Positions 1-10,330 of a DNA stretch of 64,000 bases are shown here, piece after piece (the first letter of the stretch is position 1; the number at the start of each line of letters is the position of its first letter). The notes under the pieces were generated by a model. That model did no database searches, was not told where the DNA came from, and saw nothing but the letters and a program-made list of their open reading frames with translations. Location of the stretch: NCBI GenBank assembly GCA_003993805.1, contig RSEF01000003.1, forward strand, positions 65,482,057 through 65,546,056, given 5' to 3'. A program made the position numbers and the translations under genes. Source of the stretch: Himantopus leucocephalus. Lineage: Eukaryota; Chordata; Aves; Charadriiformes; Recurvirostridae.

Positions 1-2481
1 TCACATTTACAAAGAACAGACAAACAGGATAACACTAGGGGAACCAAGACAACTCATATTCCCCATTTTGATCTTACTCCAACCTAATACCATACAGAGA
101 CGATACAGGTATAATAAAGTGATAAAATAGCAAATCAGAGCATTTTTCTAATTAATAGCTACAGGGTAGGTCTCCACCAGGTCTTATAATTCTAATTTTT
201 CACTGTAGTGAAGAACAAAAAAGCAGCCTGAAATTTCAGAGCTTCAATAAATATTTTCTTTATTACCTAAATCCTTAAAAAAGCAACTGGTATCCTAAAT
301 CACACTATAGGATTCACAAATAAACATGACTTGTATTTGGAAATAAAAAAAAAAAAAACAACACCAAAAAACCACCCGTAGTAGTTCAAGAAGTCAGCTA
401 TCCCGTCAACATTTTCATTCTTAGCTGTTTTGAATTCATTTGAACTACAGTTCCAATTGCTCTTCATAACATTTCTCTCTTCTGGTTAATATTCATCAGT
501 CATTTTTACTGTTACAGAACAAGTGTTTACACACAAAAGAAAGCATACAACTCCGCCTCAGACTAAATTGAGTAACCAGTGTGTAATAATTAGAATGAAC
601 ATATCATAATTTAATTGCAGCAGAACTTGACTTTAAAGTATACAACAGTGTCTCATAAGTCAGTAGAATTAGGTTCACGACATGGCAGTTGAGAAATGGC
701 TTCTTTTGCTACTCAATTAATAAATATAATCACATGTTTTTAGTAAATAACTTTCTGGCAAACTGAAGGGTCCAATCTTTCATAAACTGGCTAACAAAAA
801 TAACCTCATATTACCCATAGTACTGAGCAAAGAATTTAATCTTTTCACAGCACCAATCCTCAAGAAATTAAGTCTCTCAAATCTTTTACTGAGGCATATA
901 CTTGGTGTGTTACCATAAATATCAGCCAACTCCATATACATACGATCTTCTTAAAAAGAACAAATGCCTGACAAGCCCATGCACAGCACCTAGCTTAAAA
1001 CAAGTTTTTACATGTTAAAGTTAATTCATGCTTAGGGAAAATACTGATTTTTTTTTTCCCTCTGGACTATTAGACCAGAGAATCTCTTTTAGACCTCATC
1101 TACACTCAAAGGGGGTTTTTTGTTCGTTTGCATGCCTACCATTGAGTAATTTGGGTTAAAAAAAAAGAAAAACCACCACACAAACCTATTAGCAAATACA
1201 GCTATGCCAGCAAAAAATCTTAATGCAGTCCCAAGTTTTAAACCTACAGAAAAAGAAGTTTACAGTTATGGCTTGTTCTACTCAAGAAAGCGATTCAAAG
1301 TTAATCGGTACATGGTTGCCCCATTGCTGTAACATTTGCTGTCATTTTTGGGAGGCCCTCCTTCCTTTTAACAGCAGCCAGCACTTCTCCCTCCTCTACA
1401 AGGAGGCTCAGATATTTTTAACCAGAGACTAGCGTATCATTTATATGTCATGTTATTACTTTATAGTAGGTCTGGCTGCTACATGCTTATGCTATATTCT
1501 TACCCCAGAATACATTTACATATTACAGATGTTCCAACAAATACATTGACTCAAATTCCTGACTGTCCGCCTAGTGCTTTAAGGACACATCGCCCCCGTT
1601 GAGGCTCAATTCAGCAGCCTCGACCACTTTATCTATCAACAGCAGAAATTATCTTGATTAACAACTTCACAGAACTTTTCGTCTGCAGTCCTTCAAATAA
1701 AACAAATCGCAGCACTGTGTCATTAGTTCATTGTTTTCATACTACGTAATATATTAGATCCTGTTGAATATTTTTAGACTGTTTAAAATAAAACAGTGCA
1801 AAGGCTGTCAAGGCAAAGATTTGGCCATGACGGCAATCACAAAATAGATTTGGTTAGATGAACAAATAAATGGTTCCCAATTGAAATACATTTAGAGATT
1901 TGTTAATAAAAACTCCAAGTTTTACAGAAATCAAATTTCAGTGACAAAAAGCAAACCTAAAAACTTCTGTTGTTTTAATTTACTGATCAATACTTAGCTT
2001 TTACCATTCAAAGGACAAATGCAGCTTATTTACAGAGAAATGTACCAGATATTGAGTTAACTAAAAGGAGCTCCTTAAATGTGTAAATATGCTTCATAAT
2101 GGATAATTTTAAGCTTATTTCCACAATTTTAATGTTTAGTGAACAGCTCAACATTCAGAAGGAAAAAACAGATTTAAAAGAGTTTGACATGCCATCATGC
2201 GAATGATGCCAACATCAGCTTCTCAAGTCTGAGGGTACGTGTGCATGTACTTACAAAAAAAAGAATAGCTGTTTGTTGTAGGGTTGTCATATTCAGTGTT
2301 TTAGGGGCTGAGGTGGCATGTGGCTTTTTTGCTTATTTGTTTCTTTGTTTAAACACAGCGTTGAGTTGACACAAATACTAACAATTTCTTATTCAGGAAA
2401 ATATTTCAGTATGTTTCTGGTAGCTTCTAATATTTACAAAAGTTTTAGAAAACGCAAACTTGACTTTCAACTATATAGCTT

Positions 2482-2612
2482 CCTGGTAAAAGTAGACTGT
2501 AAGTGACTTTAAACTACATGGTAAGCATACATTATAGGTGACTTCAAACTGGGTAGTTTGCATAGTTTTAAACTATGTAGTTTAAAGTCACCTGTAGTTA
2601 AGGCTTACCAGG
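2482..2612. repeat. Imperfect inverted repeat with two competing left arms
   Basis: Positions 2482-2519 and 2575-2612 are inverted copies of each other, about 30 of 38 positions pairing by hand count. A second, inner left copy at about 2537-2559 also pairs with the right side at about 2570-2593 (around 20 of 24), leaving only a 10-nt loop. The right arm can therefore form either of two stems. No target-site duplication or known transposon end was recognised. It could be a small decayed inverted-repeat element or a duplicated local segment. Confidence 0.6.
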
Positions 2613-5600
2613 AAACAGCATGAGGTAATGGACCTTCTGACCTACAAAATTAGGTGCAACAGGACCTTATGCTCAGCCAGATGCTACAGAATTCTCACCG
2701 CTGCCATACACCACTCAACTGGCTCACCCTGGCCTTTAGAAACCACAGCCATTTTTCCTCTTCTACCCTCATCCCCATGTCTCATGGGCAACCCTATTTA
2801 AACACCCCAAGGGATGGGAAAGGACAGATCGCACCCGGAAAAAGGTGAAACTGCAGAACCTGGCTTTAAACCGGTTCCTGCTGCACCCCAAAATGGGTGT
2901 CACAACATCCTCTAATTCTAGCCTGGTATCGAGGTGTCACCTCCTCTGAGCCCTCTACTGCTTGCCATCACACCTGCTCTCTACTAAGTAGCATTAATAG
3001 GCTGCTTCTTGCTTAGACTTTAATACATAGCTAAGGCGTTATAATGAAAGAACATATTTAAGCCCAGTTTACTCAAAGATGCATGTCAGGGAAAGAGACA
3101 CTAGCACCGTGTCATCGGTTTGTGTGCAGTCAGCCAGAACGCAGCCTCAACCGCCTTCACCCAGTCTAACCCCTCCAGCTCCAGAAGGAGTGCCAGGCCC
3201 CTCTTCCCACCCCTCTCCCTACCCTCCTGCCTCCTCTTTGCTCTTCCTCAGGTCAACGAAGCGCTGCACAGCAAGCCTAGTGTAGAGCCACCATGACTTA
3301 AAACAGCACAAGTTCACGTTACGTGAGCTGCGCTGCGATTACAGCTCGTTGTCAAACTGAGCCATCCCACCATCAGCCCTCATCCTCCCATACACCATAT
3401 GTATGTGGCCACGCATCTGTGAGTCAGCTGAACTCACCCATCAAAAGGAAACTAATCCCAAGCCCCATCTTTTCTCCAAGAAGGTTCACATAAGCTAAAC
3501 CAACTCACCCACAGGCCACATGGTGGACTGATCTAGCACAGGCAAACACCTGAGAGCCATTCAAGTGATGGAAATTACCCGCTCTGTGACAGCAGTAACT
3601 TAAATTAGCTTAATGGCACCAGCAGATTGTAACTGAAGCTCCAAATCTGAGTGCACACTTCTGGGAGCAGCACTACAAAGGCACCTTTCCATGACAATAA
3701 TAAACTATGACAGATGGGATCCCATCAGCACATGAAAACACGAGGCGTGTCCTGACTGACTCAGTTATCAGGACTAAAGTAATAGTTTTGGAAGCTGCCT
3801 ATTACACTTTCAACAGGATCTGTGTCGCAAAAGCTAGAGTAGGGATTTCACCGAAATAGATGCTCATGTGAAACAAAGCTGACGCATAGTGACATATCCA
3901 ACTCCTGAGAGGTAAGGTGACCTAAAGGTCTTCCAGCTAAAGAGGTCATACAAAGACATCGTAGACTCCAGAGCAAGAAGCAGCTATACAGCAGTGTTGC
4001 AGACGTCTGCACGGTAATCCCGATATTGCCAACCTTTACATGTAAGAGGATAAACTCTTTTTAACTCACTTGTGTCAAAAGCATTTCAGAAAGAGGAGAC
4101 AAACCGCAGTGGTAAGCATTAAACAGGTTAACTCTCCCAGACATCCAACACAAGTTCACAGGTCCTTCCAGAGCCTTGCTTAAAAGTGTCCGTCCGTCCC
4201 CCCTCCCCTCCCAAAAAAGGGCTGGTTAAAGACTCTCCCCTTTCCAAGAGTCCTGCTGTCCACTAACACAGCCACCCCACAGACCGTCACTTAACCGCAA
4301 GATCTCAGCTCTTCAGTAATGAAATAGATAGTTCTATAAAAGTGTCAGCTCGCAACCAGGAGCAGGTCAAATGGTCAAAAATGCAAAGTAAATGCCAGGA
4401 ATGATCACACTATGGATAGAGAACAGAACGGGAATCATTATTAAGCACTATATAAATCCATCAGGTAGCTGTCGCTTGGATACTCTGAGCAATTTAGTAG
4501 AACTGGAAAAGAAAGAGAAGACTGATAAAAGATGAAAAAAAAGCTGTGGAATGGTACCTCTACAACAAGTGTCTACAACTGGACTTTTCCGACCAGAAAA
4601 GGAATAGTTGAGAGGGTGTGCAAAAATCCTGTGCAGCATGAAGAAAGTCAATGAGGAGCAATTATTAACCATCTCTTAATACAAGAGCTAGGAGATACTA
4701 AATACAACTAGCAATTTCCAAAAACAAAGCACCATAGCTTTTTCCGCACAACGTATGGATTCCTTGTCAGAAAGCGAGGCGAACACTAAAAGCAATAACA
4801 TCTTCAGCCTGTATTAGGCACAAGCACAGTTACAAGAATCCACTTACGACATTAAATACCAACACATTGTCTCTGTGAACAGACAGTACTCAGAGGAAGT
4901 CACTCACCTTGACAAAAATCACTCTTCCCTCAGTGCCCACCATCAGATACTGGGCTAGGAGGACCTCTGCCGACTTCTTAAACACACACAAACACCTTTT
5001 TTTCATTTTATTTTTAATTGTCTTAAATATATCTTAAGGAAGGACAAGACATCTACCTGGTTTAAGATGCACTGTTTACATCGCTAGCAAACTGATCAAG
5101 CAGTACGGTGATTTCTCAGACAAAAGGGACTAAACAGGACTTCTGAGGTCACTGTGTTCTGGCTCGTTTCAGTCCCATTTGAACCAGTTCAGTTCCACTT
5201 TGAAAATTCATACACATTTCATAACTGCAATATTGCATCTGAAAATATAGATAGAAAAGTGATCTCTGAACCAACAGTGCCATGGAAGGGAGCCGAATGT
5301 ATGAAGGAAAGTAAAACATTTGGGAAGGAGGGGGTGAAAGTGAGAAAATAACTTCACTTTTAATTCCACTCATCTTCCATATAATTTGTCAATACATTTT
5401 AACAGCTTGGTGGGGAAAAAAAGCTACTGAGAAGTCTCTTATACATACACGCCTACCTGCACAAGTGTCTCTTGTATATCGCATGCAAATTGTAGCACAC
5501 TCAAGGATAAAATATGACTGAAGCAACTTTTGCTGTTCTAACAGCAAAGGGCTAATTTGAGTTTAATTACTTAAAAGTATTTTAAAACATTTTCAAAAAG

Positions 5601-8600
5601 CCCTTGATTTCTTCTACTACATGATTACAAATAAAAAGAGATTTAGATATGCTTATTATGATTTTCTCTGCAAGTATATTTAATTACAAATTCCTTATAA
5701 AACAAATAATATCTTCTACTTTATAACATGAAACCTCTGAATTAGATTCTCTCCCAAAGACATACAATAACTATTTTATTGGGAGGGGGGTGGAGGGGAT
5801 TAATCCAGAAATATTTACACTTGCCTGTTCCTTTGTGACACTGTAACTACTTTGCATGAGTAAGTCTAAGGAATAACTACTGTAATAAAGGACTTGAACT
5901 TGTAAAACATACAGTCCTCCTTTTTATGTTTAACTATTCCAATGGTCTGAAATACCACATTTAAATAACTTCAGGTAAGCTGATGCATTTCTAGAATTTT
6001 TATCATCGTGTCTTTCATTTACTATTAAAAAAACCCCATGCACTTGCATAGACACCATCAGAAGCAGTGCAATGCACCTTTCCATCAGCAAGTTGACAAG
6101 CTGGCAGCATTCTTCAAAAAAAAAATTTTGAAATATTTCTTTTTTTGTTTGTTTGGGGTTTTTTAATTTGAAAACATGCAAATTGCTAAAAATAATATTA
6201 AAAAAATGTAAGTTTCAAGTGATCGAGTTGTGAAAACAAGCTGAACTTGTTCTTTATCAAACTGTAGGAGTTGCAGATGAAAGGAGGTGCTATATAAGGA
6301 ATAGCTAGACTTCAACAGAGAACACACTGCCAAAACATTTTGGCCTAGATTCTGACAGGCACGCACCCAAGTTGAAGGGTCATGGAAAGCAGCGGTGTAA
6401 AGAAACAATCTACAAAGACCAGAAAACATTACACTGTGGATTATGGCTGGGCTGGGGGGGGGGGAGAAGCAGAGAGAAGCTGCTTGGGCATTTTTTTCTT
6501 TTGAGATCTGTGGGGAAAGACAAAATATACAGCGTTTCAACTGTGTGCAAAGGGGGTGGAGATTATATACAAGCACAATTTTTAAGACAGCAACAAATTA
6601 CAAGATGTATCTTGTTCCTTTTCCTAACTTGCTGCTGTTCTTCCTTCTCTTGCCTTCTAATTTGCTTTCATGGAATATGAGGAAAAGCAGGTAACAACCA
6701 TCGCGCACACACTCCTGAAGAAGGCCAACTTTCCAGCAATTCATACTCTGTAATTTGATTAGACCCTTAATAAACATATCAAAATTTTTATGAAAAACTC
6801 TGGATCTGGCCAACATTCACACTCAGGAGTAGTACAAAGCATCATAAAAAGAAAATAAAAATCTACGAGAGAGAGATTTGTAAAGAGTCCAGACTGAATT
6901 AATAGCTTCATTAATGGCAAAGAAAAATTAACAGTATTAAATTTTTACAATTCAGACAATACTAATAAAAAGGAAGCTGAAATTGAGATAGATTCAGCTT
7001 AACACGGAAAAGAACAGGCCATTATATCGAGGTGAAGAGGGGGGAAGGCAGTCGAAAGAAGATGCTTGAAAAACTGTACTCCTGTGAAACAGAGGAGATG
7101 ACTATGAAGAAAATAGATGCTTCTGTGGGCACCAAATACTGAAACATCTCATTATAGGCTACGGAGAGGCCCTCACTGGAAGGGACATATGAACCCCAAC
7201 CTTTGTGTCCTACATCCACTAACACCAGGATGAAGATGTCTCATGAACAGACACACAAAAACAACACACACACTCTTCAGGGACTGGTTTAGAATAAGAA
7301 ACAAAAACAAAGTTGGTGGTAGTTGTTAAATTCAAAGCCTTCAAACCGAAATTAACCATAAGTAAGCGTTCAGTAGGGCACAGCTCTACATGTGGATATC
7401 GAACATATTTGATAAGAGTACGAGCACCATACGTTAAACTGAGTACACCGAAAGCACCAGCTACTAACAAATCTACTTCTCCAACCCTTCAAGAAAATCT
7501 GAGCAAGTCTGCAATTAATAACCCTCTGACTGGTGCAACGCATCAGTATTTTTGATGCTTGGCAATAAAAACTGAAGTCTCTAGCTGCTGACATGCTATA
7601 AAAAAAAAGAAATTAATCTTTCCTAGATACAATTGTTCAACTCTTTGACAAGCTTCACCTACTCTGGTCAGAAGGATGCTGAACGTTCTTCTCCAATTAC
7701 CTAACACATACCCCACAGTACCAACCGGGCTTCTTGTACTTGCAATCCCAAAAAAGGCTGCGTGCCACGTTTTCAGCATAAAATACCACAGACCATACAA
7801 GTTATCAGAACATCCTACTCTTCTTCTGCCAGTGAACAAGCTCATAAAAAGATCTTTACGTAAGAGTTACCTATGGCGTTAACATTAGCCTGATGAGCTA
7901 CAGTAAAGCAAAAATCACTGGTCCGATTTCAGTATGGTTTTGAATGAAAAGATGCTATGCTTGGGCATATTTTATTTTAGCTATTCCTACAACATACCAG
8001 CTGCATACATGGTACACTTCCCTTCCCCTGGTAAAATGCTTGTAGGTGCTTACGTAATCTTACAATTCTGATACGCAGACATGAAATTATACACACCAAA
8101 GGCAGCCACATAGGAGGGATGTAATCTGTTCAGACCAGTACAATTTCTCTTACTGCTTCAGCACATTTCTTAATTGACGACACATCTCAAATGTCTCAAT
8201 TAAAAATTAATTTATAGGAGGACTGGGGGTAAAGAACTACACATTGGTCCTTATGAAAACTGTGCTTCCAAGTCTCATGAGAGTAGATACTTTTTAATTG
8301 CAGTTTTCAAATCAGTATCCTACGATAGAGGCTTCAAACGCTTGTCCAACTCATGTACCCGGTGCAATTGCCAGTAATATTTAAAGAAAAAAAAAAAAAA
8401 AGTTTGACGTCTACTTCATCTAGTCCTTCGCGTAATACTTCACGCGGCAAACAATAAGAACATGCTCACGCTACAGCTTCACCCTCAGCAAACGAAGGGC
8501 GCTCCATAAACTATAGCGGAGGGGGTTCAGGGTCCCGCACACGGGTCGCCGGCGCCCGCTGCGCCCCGCATCGCCCCGGCGGTGCTGCCCCCCCTCCCGG

Positions 8601-8782
8601 CCATCCCCTCCCGGCCACCCCCTCCTCTTCGCTCCCCTCCCGGGGCGACCGCCCGCCCCAGCCCCGCCGCGGGCTCTGCCCCGCGCCTCCCCCGGGGGCC
8701 AACAACTCACCGCCGCACCGGCCGCAGCTCCCACCGCCCGGCCCCGCGGGCTTTTATTCTGCAAAACCCCGTGGCGTGGGGC

Positions 8783-8831
8783 GGGGGGGGGGGGGGGANN
8801 NNNNNNNNNNNNNNNNNNNNNNNNNNNNNNN
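8783..8831. other. Assembly gap next to a poly-G run
   Basis: A 15-G run (8783-8797) is followed by one A and 33 Ns (8799-8831), then a T run. This is a sequencing or assembly gap in GC-rich intron 1 sequence. True length and content are unknown. Single ambiguous bases also occur at 9258 and 10742. Confidence 0.95.
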
Positions 8832-9071
8832 TTTTTTTTGGGAGGGGGAGACGGGGGGAGGTGGAATCCCGGTAGCCAGCGGCAGCCCGGGCCGTGCCTC
8901 CCCACCCCACGCCCCGCTCGGGCGGGCGGCGAAGCGACCGGGGCGCCCCGAGGGCTGCGCCCCCCGCTCCGGGCAGGGAACCGCCGGGAAAAGTTTGAGC
9001 GGGGGAAGGGGCGGCAGCAGCTCCGGCCCCGCCGCCAGCACCGACGCCACCTGGGAGGCTGGCCGGGAGGG

Positions 9072-9110
9072 AGGAGGCGGAGGAGGAGGAGGAGGGGAGG
9101 AAGGGGAGTT
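9072..9110. repeat. GGA-type trinucleotide micro-repeat
   Basis: Repeated GGA/GGC units lie on the plus strand within the CpG island, in intron 1 of the phosphatase gene. It is a purine-rich low-complexity tract with no coding meaning supported. Confidence 0.7.
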
Positions 9111-9221
9111 TGTGCGGTGCCCGAAACCCGCGCCCTGCCCGCCCCTGCGAGCCCCGCGCCGGCAGCCTGCGGACACGCGTGGGTCGCCCTCCCCGCCGCA
9201 CCGCGTCCCACAGAGCGGCGG

Positions 9222-9223
<2 letters not shown>

Positions 9224-9257
<34 letters not shown>

Positions 9258-9262
9258 NGGGG
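9224..9262. repeat. 34-nt uninterrupted G run (poly-G/poly-C)
   Basis: G occupies every position from 9224 to 9257, followed by one N and GGGG. The tract lies about 175 nt inside intron 1, with G on the template strand of the minus-strand gene and C on the RNA-like strand. Such a run can form G-quadruplexes and is also a classic source of wrong length calls. The adjoining N means the real length is uncertain. Confidence 0.85.
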
Positions 9263-9435
9263 CAGCCCCTCTGCAGCCCCACCGCCGCTCCTCGGGAGCG
9301 AGAGCCGTGTCCTGGCGCGGTGTCACCCGCGACCCCCAGCCACCCCTCTCCCTCCCCTTCCCCGACGGGCACCCCGGGCACGGCGCGACGCCGCCGCGCC
9401 GCCCGCCCTCACCTGGGCGCCGAGCGACAACTCAC

Positions 9436-9547
9436 CTGCGGAGAGCTGGGCCCGGGCCGCCCCGAGCAGGGCGGGCGAGCAGCCGGCCAGCAGGGCGAGC
9501 GCCGCCAGCAGCGGCAGCGAGGCGGCGGCGCCGGCCCCCCTGCCCAT
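9436..9547 (-). CDS. PTPRK: Coding exon 1 (signal peptide) of an R2B receptor-type tyrosine phosphatase, probably PTPRK
   Basis: This exon encodes the first 37 residues plus one base of codon 38. The start is ATG at 9547-9545 in a good context (G at -3, G at +4). An in-frame TAA at 9556-9554, two codons upstream, rules out a longer start. Residues 1-9 are small or polar with one Arg, then a Leu/Ala-rich core (about 10-29), then LLGAARAQLSAG; signal cleavage is likely near A-R-A|Q. The exon ends CAG|GTGAGT in phase 1 inside a Gly codon. From memory, human PTPRK exon 1 ends LLGSAQGQFSAG and PTPRT ends GARAQSAAG, both before a Gly-Cys MAM-domain start, so the subfamily call is firmer than the member. 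AT-rich, gene-poor surroundings suit a macrochromosome and favour PTPRK; I believe avian PTPRT lies on a gene-dense small chromosome. The family are single-pass adhesion phosphatases (MAM, Ig, fibronectin III and two phosphatase domains) at cell contacts. All other exons lie outside the window. Confidence 0.65.
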
Positions 9548-9651
9548 GCCGACTTACGGAGAAGTTTCCCAAAGAGGCCGGGGCTGCCCCGGCCCGCGGC
9601 GGCGGGCGGAGCTCGCCTCGCCCGCCCCGGCGCCTCGCCAGGAGACACCCC

Positions 9652-9695
9652 CCCCTCCTCCTCCTCCTCCTCCTCCTTCTCCTCCTCCACCACCC
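9652..9695. repeat. CCT trinucleotide repeat in the 5' flank/UTR
   Basis: About ten near-perfect CCT units on the plus strand (GGA/AGG on the gene strand) lie 100-150 nt upstream of the phosphatase start codon. They probably fall in the 5' UTR or core promoter. Length is likely polymorphic, as for any triplet microsatellite. Confidence 0.75.
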
Positions 9696-9985
9696 TCCGC
9701 GCCGAGGGGCGCCCGCTGGCCCCGGGGCCAGCCCGCTGGGGCAGCCGTCTGCGGCGCGACGGGCGCGGCGGCGGCACCGGCTCCCCCTCGTACTCCGGAG
9801 TTACTTTGCTGCTGGGCGAGCGGGGCGGGAGGGAGGAGCCGAGCGCGCACGTCCAACCCCCGCTCCCCGGCACTCGGCGGGGGGAACGTGGGACTCCGGC
9901 CCGCAGCCCGGAGCGGGCGGAGCGGCGCCCGGCAGCGCCTCCTGCTGCAGGCGCGGGGGCCAGCACCGCCTCTGCTCGGCTCGCC

Positions 9986-10027
9986 ACGGCACGGCACGGC
10001 ACGGCTCGGCTCGGCTCGGCTCGGCTC
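9986..10027. repeat. Pentameric CGGCA/CGGCT microsatellite
   Basis: Tandem 5-nt units read CGGCA three times and then CGGCT four to five times, with further scattered units to about 10080. It sits upstream of the phosphatase exon within the CpG island. The unit switch from A to T suggests two expansions from related five-base seeds. Confidence 0.8.
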
Positions 10028-10330
10028 CCTCCGGCACGGCACAGCCGGGCTCAGCGCGGCTCTTGCTCGGCTCGGCACAGCGGGGAGCGGGGGGGGACCT
10101 GCCGCCTCCGGAGGAGAAGGAGGGGGCGAAGAGGAGCGACAGGGAGAAGGCGGCGGTGGCGGCGGCGGCTGAGCTGGCGGGGTGGGGAGGTCGGGGCGGG
10201 GAGCGCGGCCCGGGGGGGCGGCGGGTCCCGGGCGCTGTTTGTGGGGGGGGAAAAGTCCCGCCGCCCCGGGTGCGATGTGCTGCCGGTTCCCGGTTTTAGA
10301 AACGCGTTATAGATCGGGCGGGCAGCGCTG

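Larger units (their letters stand above)
1..9435 (-). other. Intron 1 (3'-ward part) of the PTPRK-like gene
   Basis: This stretch lies downstream, on the minus strand, of a first coding exon with a consensus donor, so it is read as intron. It is AT-rich up to about 8.4 kb and then enters the CpG island. Open frames on both strands are at most about 140 codons, lack recognisable domains and look like chance. I looked on the minus strand for the next exon (a MAM-domain start, Gly-Cys-Thr/Ser-Phe) and did not find it; first introns in this phosphatase family are usually very long. The only structured element I can support is the inverted repeat at 2482-2612. Short A or T tracts are scattered, for example near 8387-8401. 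That this is intron is inferred from the exon 1 call. Confidence 0.6.
8490..10330. promoter_or_regulatory. CpG island / promoter region of the PTPRK-like gene
   Basis: Composition changes abruptly from AT-rich flanks to dense CpG and GC, beginning shortly before 8.5 kb and ending near 10.3 kb. GC boxes of the GGGGCGGG type are visible at 9822-9829 and 10193-10200, among others. No TATA box was recognised, as expected for a CpG-island promoter. The island covers coding exon 1 of the minus-strand phosphatase gene, so the start site should lie above 9547. The exact start cannot be placed from sequence. Long open frames cross the island on both strands; they result from GC-rich, stop-poor sequence and should not be read as genes. 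Confidence 0.85.

Noticed and set aside
6163..6680. Overlapping frames of 102 and 137 codons on opposite strands in intron 1
   Set aside because: No recognisable domain, mutual overlap, and composition typical of random AT-rich DNA.
8776..10312. Very long overlapping open frames on both strands (up to about 507 codons) in the CpG island
   Set aside because: They are rich in Pro, Arg, Gly and Ala, overlap in several frames, run through poly-G, N gaps and microsatellites, and match no family. GC-rich sequence simply lacks stop codons.
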